Origin: Taeniopygia guttata
Lineage: Eukaryota > Chordata > Aves > Passeriformes > Estrildidae
Length of the DNA stretch: 64,000 nucleotides
Reading direction: 5' to 3'
Assembly (NCBI RefSeq): GCF_048771995.1
Contig: NC_133026.1
Coordinates: 99,473,501-99,537,500 of the forward strand
Below are positions 54,344 through 64,000 of the stretch, one piece after another. A model generated the notes under the pieces. That model saw only the letters and a program-made list of their open reading frames with translations, had not been told where the DNA came from and did not search any database. Within the stretch, counting starts at the first letter, position 1; each line of letters opens with the position of its first letter. Both the position numbers and the translations under genes were made by a program.

Positions 54344-57300
54344 TTTTTTCACAAAGAGTAAAGAAAAGTGGGTAGCAGGTGTATGTTTGAACTGCAGTAT
54401 AGATGTATTATTTCACATTTTAATATCCAAAGCTACAAATTATATTTTAGATCTGTTACATTATGGTGGTTATTACATTCCCCTGGTAATTATACTGATG
54501 GTAATTACTAGCAATTTCACAATATTGTAGCAGCAAGAAAAAAAAATCTAAGTGTGTCTGAGCTGCCCAACTAAAACCACAGATTTTGTTACAGAATTTG
54601 GCCCAAGAAAATGGCTGCTGTTATTCTTTCTGTACTGGCTTAATAGTTTTCCAGTTATTTTACAACTTTTCAGTTGTTTTTTAGTCTTGCATTCAGGGTA
54701 TTTATGACATTTCAGTCTCAACTCAGTCTTTTGCTTTTAACAAATAGCATTTTGCAAGTCTGTAGAGCAACAAAGTTTGTGTCAAGTACCCCGTGTCCAT
54801 GGAATACATATCCCAGTTGTTTTATTTCAGCTGAGCTCTCTTCTGAGGGCCTTAGGCTGAGTGTGCCATCAGCAAAATAAGTACCTCAGGTGAGCTTTTG
54901 GATTTCATCTGATGTTTTAGCTTCATCCAAAAGGAGCCCCATTCTGCATAGCACCCCATGCTGCAAGCCAGAAGCTTAGGGAGGGATGATGGGGAGGTTC
55001 ACTTCAAAAGGTCTATTCTGATCAGTCAGCATAAACATTAGGGTGAGATTCCCAAGGGATAAGGTCAGTCACAAATCTGTTTTATTAAGGTTAACAAAAA
55101 CCCATTTTGCTTGAGAAATGAAGTGCTGCATTACCCTCTAGCAACTGTGGCTGCTTTATCCAAGCATGTGCTTCCTCATTTTAGCAACCCACAGTAAGCC
55201 TGAAAGCATCATTTGGCTTGGTAGCACATTCATCACAAGATGAATGATGAATGCAGAAACAGGGTGGTTTCTATGCAGTCACAATTTGTATGCAGTTACT
55301 TCTTAGTTACAGAAGAGAAAGTTTTTTTTTTTAACAGATTTTAATGCTAATTTTAATTCTTTTAATGCTATAGTCCAAAAATGTGACTGAGCAAGACACA
55401 TAAAAATGAGCAAATATTGCAAAAGTGGTAAATTCTTGGTAGATCTGGTAGTCATCACAAGTTTCTTTTCCTAGGTGTAATGGCTGCTGTTCCTTGGAAA
55501 ACAGTGGCAAGTGATCTGTTGTGAACAGCTTAATGGTAACATTCAATCATCTTTTTAAAAAAAACACTTCAGAAAAGAGTAAAATACTCCAATAGAGATT
55601 TAACTGGAAATATCATAGCAGGATGAGGTATGTTTGGAGGAAGCATCTGTAAATCAGTCCAGAAAAATCAGCCACAGTCAAATTACTAGAGAGATGTGGA
55701 CAAATATCACATATGCTCTAAGAATATTAAGACTTGCCTTCAGCTAAAAATTCCTCCAGAATTGTAACTGTCTGTATCTATGATGGCTGCTGGCAATTCT
55801 GCCTAACACAGATTTCATATAGTGTTCCCATAAGAGCAGCAGTCTCTGCTCACTGCAGAAAGTTTCTCCCTGAGGCCATGCTTTCAAGTGATCAGTAATC
55901 CACAGTTTGAGATGCATTTTATGCATAAGGGGAAAAAAAAAATAATTTTTTTTGGTATAAGTTTCTAGGTCAGATACACAGTCCCACTGGTTGGTCAGTT
56001 CATGGTGTTTAGCTGGGAGATGTGTTTAAAATTATTATAAGCATTATTCATTCCCATCTAAAAATAGAGAGCTTTCTAGGACAGAGAAAGGCTTAATTTC
56101 TTCTGGTAGAATACTTTTATTGGCTTAATTAGATAACTGCAGTGAGCAGGGAACGTTATCTTTGTAGTCTGCTTGTTCCTTTGCACCTGGGCCTTGCTGG
56201 AATGTTGCATATTACTCCATAAAAACTCCTTTAAGTGTAATGGGAAAATCCTTAGAAACTTGATTTTAAGGGGTTTTATTTAATTCAATTCAAAGAAAAA
56301 TCTAAAAGAGATTGTTTTTGGGGTGTTTTACTGCACTTTGAAATTTCTTTAACATTATTAGAGCTCTCTGACTAATAAATCTTATTTTAAAATATTATTA
56401 TTTGAGTTAGACATTTTTATTTTATTGTATTTGGCTTTTAGGTGACTTGATTCATCTTAATATAATATTTTTAAGAGAACCAAGTGTTTCTTCTTTTAAT
56501 TTTTCTTCTTTTTTTTTTTTAAATATTTTTAATCTTTAATCTTTTTAATCTGTTTTAACTTTACAAAGCAAACCCTCCTACTTTTTCCTAGGTAGTTCAA
56601 CCTACCCATCCTATCTATACCTATCATAAAAAGTATTTGGTAAAAATTATTGTACATGGGTTAAAAATGGAGATTAGGGAAGACTACAAACATTGGAAAA
56701 ACATAGAAAAATTGTTAGAGGAATGATTGCATTATACTGAGCATTTTATCAAAATTTATTAAAGTGTTATGGCAAACAATCATGTAGTCACTCCTTTTTA
56801 AGGCTAATTGTAGCTCTTCCAGTTAAAGCCGACATTTATTTCTTTCATGGGTAGGAACAGATCTGAGGTTTCTGCTGTGCTGTGCTTTCTTTTGCCCTAA
56901 AGCCAGCACTGATGTCTGGTAGCACAGGATGCATCTGTGCAAGCACAGAGAGTGGGGGTTTGGGTCTGTTGGGCTTTTCGGTTGTTCTTTTTCCCTAAGC
57001 TGCTGAGGGATATATGATTTTTCCCAGCTAGGTCAGTGTTCTGAGCTGTCAGACCACACTTCAGCACGAGCCCTGTGATGTTAGCAGGGGGTACACGGGG
57101 CTCAGAGGATGACAACCACCCCTCCTCTGCTTTGGCAAGTCATGGGTGTTTCCTACAAGCAGCATTTTCTGAAATTGTGCCACTGCAGTTTGTCTCCTGC
57201 TGCTGATCCGCAGCAAAGGCTCCTCTCCCTTGGGAGCTGTTGCCTTTGCATAGCATAACATTTATGTGTCTCTGCCTGTTTGGTGCAAATAATCCCTGCA

Positions 57301-57817
57301 AAGGGCTGAATGAAAAGAAAAGAAAACCAGATTTTGCTGTCACTCTCTGCTTCAGAATTCACAGATATAAATTGTTTAGTGGCACTTGAAATGCTGAATG
57401 TTTGAGTCTCTGGAGGTAGTTGAGTAAATGCTCTTTCAAATTGATTTAATTGAAGGTCTTTAACTCCTTCAAGAGTATTGACGACTGTGCCCATTTAGTC
57501 AGAGAAATTAGGCATGTGTTTGTAATACAATGATATTTTTCTTTTATTTTTAATTTCTTAAACTTCTTGGAGATGACTAAATAAGAGAACAAGACAAAAA
57601 TATTCTCTCTTTTTTTGGAATCAAATGGATGTCTCTCCAATCTAAGGACATTACTTTTAAGTAACTTGTTTCTTGGCTAGGCAGGAATGGTTTTGCTATT
57701 CCAAAACTGGGGTTCCTATGAAAGTCCAGCAGAATTCAATGTTTTATCTTTAATGGACCTTCTGACTGTTACATTGTTGTTTGGTAGTTGGGTTTTTGTG
57801 GTGTTTTGTTTTTTTTT

Positions 57818-57836
57818 TTGTTGTTGTTGTTGTTGG
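57818..57836 (+). repeat. (TTG)n short tandem repeat
   Basis: A short TTG/GTT run directly after a T tract; a minor simple repeat. Confidence 0.75.
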
Positions 57837-59888
57837 GAATGTTTTTGTTTCATTTTGGTTTTAATTAATCACATTTTTTTATTCCCTCTTGGAAAATTTT
57901 TCCACTTGTTAGAGAACTACCTGAAAAAGCAACCATTTTTTTCATTTCTATCGGTGTAGGAATTGCCAGACAATTTCTGTTTGAGCTTTAATATGAACTG
58001 TAGAAAAGGTATTCCCAAAAGGGTATGTGGATATGGCGGAGTTTGTAAAATGTTAAAGTCTTAAAGGATATTAAAAATAATTAGGGATATTTAATTAAAT
58101 TAAGGAGCAAAATTTAAAGCCACAGTGTCAAAAATCATTAAAACTTTGCTTTTTTCCCCATTTCTTAAGCTTCATGACATTAATTCTCTAGAGTGTAGCC
58201 TAGTAGGTATAATTACATGGTGTAACAAAGACAAAGGGATGATGCTGTCAGAATTTATTTCCTGTGAAGTTTAGAACAGTCTGATATTCTAACCCTAGTA
58301 ACTGTTTTCTCTGGCTACCTGTGCTACCTACATTTAAATAAACCATTCTTACATCTTGCTTTATATTCTCAAATAAAAGCAGCTTTATGTTGCATTGCAC
58401 CCAGCTGATAAGCTTAACCATTAGCCTCAGGCATGTACTTTTCTTCATTTTACCTTCCTCTAGTTTATTGGGAACAAAAGTCATATGGAAAACTGGATGA
58501 TTAGAAGCACTTCCAGCTGTGTTTAAGTCTGTGTGTATGTCGTGCAGAAATACAATTTAGACTTGCACAGCACTTCTTATCCAAAGCTTTGAAAATGGGT
58601 TAATATCCTCATATAGCAGGTGGTAAAACTGTTATAGGAGAGGGGAAGTGGCCAGTGGGAGGTTTCACCCGAGGAAAACCCCACAGGACAGACCTTCAGC
58701 CTCATACAGTTCCTGTATTTGAGACTAGCTCCAGTACTCCAGAAGAGGTTGTGCCTGTGCTTTGCCATGTACTTAGGAAGAGCAGAGCAGCTTATTTTGT
58801 TGGAGAGGCTGAGGGTATAAAGATGGGACTGAATATAGGATTTTAACTCTTTAGCTGTTTTGTGTCAAGAAAATTGCAGGGGCAATTGTATTCTGACTTT
58901 GAGGTGCTGTGACAACACTTACCTGGGCATAACAAACCCTTAATTTTAGTTTATATTTTACCCCAAAATTTTCGAAAAATCAGGAATTTTCAAAAAATCA
59001 GGAAACTCGCCACAATATGAATATAATTCTTTGACTTACTTTTTCTGGGTAGGAATCTCTTTTTGTCATTTAAAGGGTAAAAAGACAGAGTAATATTGCA
59101 GTATTATTTTAGTTTCCAAAGCATAAGAAGTCCAAAAGGCTTTATAATCCCCATACACCTGAGCTCAGCTCTGTTCTTTACAAGCCAGTGAGGAAGCTTT
59201 GGGGAGCTTGTTGTGAATCCTTGATCCAGGGGTGAATTGTGTAGGACTGCATTAGAGCTCCTATGGATATGACAGGTCATTCTGTCCTGGTGTTCTCCCT
59301 TCCCCTTGCTACCACACTATCTAACATGCACGTCTTTACCTAGCTCTCTTTTCCTCAGGCTGAGTGCAGGAGAGTGACTTATACAGGAACTTTAGCACAT
59401 CCATTAACAAGGTCTCAGCATAGGAGAAAATCAGGATTGCCTCTTTTGGGCCTAAATTTATGAGACTCTCAAGTTTCCCAGGCAGTGTAAAATGCACTGA
59501 ATGGAGCAGATAATTTTATTATAGTTTTTTGAGGCAGTAAATCTATTTAGTTGGTATGAATATAGCTTTTTTTTTTTTTTTGGTGTGTGTTTTTGTTCCT
59601 GAGTATCTGAGTGTCTTACATAGATGGAAATGTTGGAATTAATCCCTCTCCACCAATTATTTGATATCTAGTAACTTGGCTGCCACCTAAGCAGCTGAAT
59701 AAGTTATCTGGATAATATCTGTATTCTCTTCAAAGGTGCTGAGCATTGTAGCAAATTTGACTGTGTAATGGAGGTTTCTGCAGACAGCCAGAGTCAGGAA
59801 TGTTTTGGTTTTGTTATAGTTTTTTAGTTTTTGGAGGTTGGTTTTGCTGTTGTTGGTTCAGTTTTTTCCCAAATCTAAGCATAAAATC

Positions 59889-59912
59889 CTTTTTTTTTTT
59901 TTTTTTTTTTTT
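59889..59912 (+). repeat. Poly(T) tract
   Basis: A run of about 24 T. It may be a homopolymer or the reverse tail of a retroposed sequence; no body was recognised. Confidence 0.85.
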
Positions 59913-62432
59913 AATAGCATAACACTTTTGACCTGTGCCTGGAGGCAAACCTATGTTATCATCACTGTACTGGAATACATAGATATTGTCATTACTGGCA
60001 GAGAGCAGTAAAACAATGCTCAGCAATTTGTAATCCAGGAATATGGCTGTTCCATTAAGGATAATAAACTGTCACTGTTCAGCACTTTGACGACTTTGAC
60101 AGCTGGCAGGTGCTGGAATATCTTCTGCTAAGGTACTTCAGGACTGAGGTTATAAACTGTATGCTTTATGTATCAATAGCTTTTATCTCTAACAGAGGTG
60201 TGCCTTAATATATATTTCTTCTGTGGTGATTTCATTGTTCTGAAGGAAATTGAAATCTATGAGTGACATTTCATAAACAGATTCTCTGGGGTTTTGTGGC
60301 CCTAAAAGCAGGTGCTGAGCTTTTTGCTGAGTTTCAGCCACACATTCTATTGCTCTTTGGTGTAGGGTAAGTCAGCCTTCCATGCTATGATTGTATGAAT
60401 TTCTGACCTGAAAAAAATAATGTCAAACTGATGTCTTTTTATAGGTAGATAATTTGTCATCAGTGCCTACTTGTGCTCTTTTGAACTATTGTAGCAAATA
60501 CCAGTTTTTCCAATAAGGCCATTACGAGAACTTGAAGGTAATTTTGCAGTAGCTCCTTTCACATATTACTCAAATATTTTACGTTCACTTAGGCATTCAG
60601 TTTTGGATGAATATTTGAGAAATCTAAATGCTAAATGTCCAATGTTGCTTCTTATGGGGAAGAGGGCCTGGAAGAATATTCAAAAAATCAGGAGCTTTGC
60701 AGAGGCTTTATCAACCTGCAGTAATATTTTGCATGACATACTCAGAGATCATATGTGACCTTAATAATTAATGTGTCTTGCCCACTCGTAATTCCTTCGA
60801 CTATCATGACAGTCTATGAGAAAATTCACATGTTTCATAATCAAGCCATATTCTTATGTCAGGGTGATGTTTCCTTACATTTATGACTAGCAAGAAAACT
60901 CTCAGTAAGAGTCACACATTTTTTTCCTTTCTGGTCACAGGCTGTATGTGTGAATTCCCATCAGCTTCTTTAGGAAAGAAGTTTTAGGTATGGCTGAGTG
61001 ACCTTCCACAAGACAGTGGAGGTAGCTGTGCATGGTTTCTCTTAGGTGGCTATGTGATAAATGCAACATCCCATAAACATCTTTGAAGTTTCTCCTTTGG
61101 CATGGATGGAAATAACAACCTTCTATGGGTGGTTATGTGACTTGCCATGCATATGCAGGACCTGCAAGACAGGCAGTTAAATGCGTATTGCTTTGTGTGG
61201 GGTTAATGAACTCTGCAGTCACTAGAAAGGAGCAGCACATACCAGCCTTCTTTTGTGGCACATCACTTTGAAAAGGACCTCTTGAGTGGTTACATTTGGG
61301 CTTCTTTCTTGACATATTTGATTTTATGTATGGAATCTTGGAAATAGGACAATTTGACTGACAAGACAAGTCTATTAGGAGTCAGAAAGACATATTTTTT
61401 TCAGGAATAGAGGAAGATGGATTTTAGGAAAGCTAAAGTCAAATGAGAAGAGTTGTCATGTTCCCCACTCTCTGTAAACTTGTTCAGGTGCTTTGTCTGT
61501 CTCTGTGAAGTTTGTCAGCTGTGAAACACTTGAAATGCAGGCATAGCCCTGACAAATATGGTGAAACCAGCCTAATTTTTATAAAGTCTGTTGTGAACTG
61601 CTGCTGGAAAGCTTCTACATTTACATGGAAATGTAAAACTTTAACTAATCAAGAATTTGTATTTAAAAGAATAGCTTTCATTGTCCTGGTATTTTGTTTG
61701 CTTAGCTTTTGTAGTCATTAATTTTGGTGAAAATAGGTGTGAGAAAGTTCTTAACTCAGAGGAGAACAAATGGTTTATATTGCAGCAGGTGTTTACTCAC
61801 TTTAATTTTTGGATTAATTAAATGAGGGCCAAGCCTATAGCAGGCAGCTGTAATGGTTGACATAAAAGGCACAGGGAAGGCTGAAAAATTCATGCAAACT
61901 GACTCTTTGAGTGGACTAGTTAAACTGTGTAGATGTTTCGAATAAAAGTGGCATTGATTTTGCATTGCTTCATGACTACTGTAAATTGAACTGAATCAAA
62001 GCTCTGGTAAGCTCTTTATTATCTATCTTCTGTATCTTGTCTGACAGACCATAGGCAGGTGTGCAGTGTCAGCCAAACTTAAACCAGTCTCACATGAATT
62101 CTCAGGATCAGGGCTACTGCGCTAGTCTCACTCTCCTTTGTACCAGTTTTCTTTGAGCTGCTTACTTCTCTCCCCCACTGCAAAATCTTTTGCTGCCGTT
62201 AATCTGGTACTCTCATGTAATCTAGATAAAGCATTATTCAAAAGGCTGATGTGATAAATGGCAATTTCTGTCTCTTACACAATTTGCACCCACTGGCATT
62301 TCTGTGGCCTGGTTATGTTTTTGGAAGTCAGCTGAAGTCTTTATCCCTTCTGTTTCCTCACCTCGGGTGTTCACCTGATTGCTTTCTATTTCTATAAAAA
62401 AAGATATGTATATGTTTAGCTATGTTTTATCA

Positions 62433-62456
62433 AATAAAATGAAAAAAAAAAAAAAA
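62433..62456 (+). repeat. AATAAA followed by a poly(A) run
   Basis: AATAAA at 62433-62438 is followed within 4 bases by about 15 A. This resembles the tail of a processed transcript, but the spacing is short and I do not recognise the upstream 300 bases. Confidence 0.4.
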
Positions 62457-64000
62457 GGACAACAGAACTAGAATAGAAGTTTGTGACATTATTGGATTTT
62501 CTGTCTTTAACTTAGGATAAAAAAACATACTCTCCTTATTTAAATGGCATCAGGATAACATGACCTGTATTTGAAGCCTGATATGAATAGAGGAGTATTT
62601 CAGAACTTTCAAATGACTTTCACCATCTAGGTTACTTAATTATTGCATCTAATTCTTTTACTGAAGCTTCAGCCACTGCTAGAGTCTCCACAGTTAAATT
62701 AGATAACTTAATTTTATTTTTTCTCTGGGTATGAACTGTCACTATGGTGAAATTCCTTCAGGTTGAATAAAGTCTGTAGTAACAGAGTAATGATTTGTCG
62801 TGATCTCAGGGATTATAATGTCAAAAGAAAATTGACAGTTTTGTTTCAGTGTTTAAAGTGAAACACTGCAGATAAAATGTAAATTGAGACTGATAAAATA
62901 GAAAAACTTCTGCTTTCCTTTATGCTAATAAATTACAGTTGTCTTGAGATAATATCTATAGTGCAACTTTAAAAACTAAAAACCGTGTTTGTAATTATCA
63001 GAACCTTTGAATAAGTTAAAGATTTGTTACACTTGATTGTTAATAAACTTATAGTTACATTAGTGCTACACTCCTAGAGGCAACTGTGTTCAACAACATT
63101 TAACTGCTTCAGTATTCACATATTCACTTTGAGGGGAATAAACCAAAACAAAATATCTAGTATCCCCTTTGTATGTTTTAGGCTTGTTCTTTGTCTTTGA
63201 TCCAAAGTTCTTGCATTGAATCTCTTTAACACACACCTGAATAGTACAAAGAATTCAATAAGTAGATCTGTCTGCCCACTTAGTGCATTCAGAGACTTGG
63301 GATATAAAACCATTTTGAAAAAGATCTCTGAATATGTTAGAGAAATGTTCTAACTCTAACTAAACCAGACTGAATATCATTAAAAGGATTTATTTAATTT
63401 TATCTCGTATTTATTTTCAATTAGACCTGACATACTCTGATTTTCTTTGCTTTCATTATTGCTTTGACTTAAAAAGCAAGGTTCATTGTATTGCAGAAAG
63501 CAATATAATGTTTCAGTCGCAAACCAACATCACCCAGAAGTTAAATAATTCTGTAACTTATGTCTATATTCTTTGGAAATTAATGATTAATTAGATTCTT
63601 TGGAAGCAGTCCAAATCCTTGCTGCTTTCCTGGAAGCACTTGGAAGTTTTTTCACTGTTCTCATTTGCCATTTCACGGTGCTCTAATTTAGTGAAGGTCA
63701 CATTTAAATTTAGCAGTGTCCCCTGCCATTAAAACTTGGGTAATGCTAGCCTGTTTCCACTTGGGAACGCTCTGGTGAAAACCACATTAATGTGCCCATG
63801 GTGTGCAGTGACAGCGGCACATCTCTCATTGCATCCTGTTCAGAGATGCTTTTCTACAAGGTGCTCCTGAGAATTATGTAGGGCCCCTCAGGATGAGCTA
63901 AATAACCAAAAAAATGTGCATGGGGTTATCCTAACCCCTTTATTTGTTCACCTTTCCTAAAAGTCTTGTTCAGTCCCAGTACTGAATGCTGAAGAAACAA

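Larger units (their letters stand above)
26160..64000 (+). other. SPIRE1: SPIRE1 intron 2 (at least 37.8 kb)
   Basis: I searched by eye for the next KIND exon (expected to start VIESLGIIIYKALDY-like) and did not find it, so the intron appears to run past the right edge. Most of it is AT-rich, single-copy-looking DNA with scattered homopolymers. Recognised items inside it are listed separately. Confidence 0.7.

Noticed and set aside
26160..64000. Further SPIRE1 KIND or WH2 exons
   Set aside because: No stretch encoding the expected VIESLGIIIYKALDY-like or later conserved blocks was found by eye; a translated search with SPIRE1 would settle it.
1..64000. tRNA genes, rRNA, CRISPR arrays or bacterial-type operons
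   Set aside because: No tRNA box A/B pairs, rRNA-like blocks or spaced direct repeats were seen; the DNA is plainly vertebrate intron and intergenic sequence.

Overview
This is vertebrate nuclear DNA, most likely from a bird and probably a songbird. It is AT-rich and intron-dominated, with GT-AG splice sites, CR1-like retroposon tails, and two blocks that resemble songbird endogenous-retrovirus LTRs. It holds parts of two genes in the same orientation (+): the 3' three quarters of CEP76 (bases 1-11704) and the 5' end of SPIRE1 (from about 14.2 kb to beyond the right edge). Both identifications come from recognising the encoded proteins, and the order and relative orientation agree with human chromosome 18p11. 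No operon-like cluster, CRISPR array, phage or other compact system is present.

Region 1 (1-11.9 kb), CEP76. Nine coding exons (one cut by the left edge) join without a frame break into a 501-residue C-terminal portion that ends at a TGA at 11702-11704. It covers the end of the C2-like region, the transglutaminase-like core and the conserved C-terminus. Introns are 0.46-2.4 kb, much shorter than the human ones as I recall them. A poly(A) signal lies at 11891-11896. One exon (6150-6341) is strikingly GC-rich compared with its neighbours.

Region 2 (11.9-14.67 kb), intergenic DNA and SPIRE1 promoter/leader. A 12-unit, about 26-bp purine-rich minisatellite (13195-13504) sits at the upstream edge of a CpG island. 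The island has two CTCF-like motifs, GC boxes and an RFX-like X-box. The leader region contains two short upstream ORFs that overlap in an ATGA configuration ahead of the main ATG.

Region 3 (14.67-64 kb), SPIRE1. Exon 1 (14671-14977) encodes the acidic/Gly-rich N-terminus and the first part of the KIND domain. An 11.1-kb intron follows, then a 35-nt micro-exon (26125-26159), then an intron of at least 37.8 kb that fills the rest of the window. I found no further coding exon. The intronic DNA holds old CR1 pieces, probable LTR-derived sequence, homopolymer and dinucleotide tracts, a perfect 15-bp inverted repeat and a few stretches that look like candidate conserved noncoding elements. The two genes act separately: CEP76 restrains centriole reduplication and SPIRE1 nucleates actin with formins.
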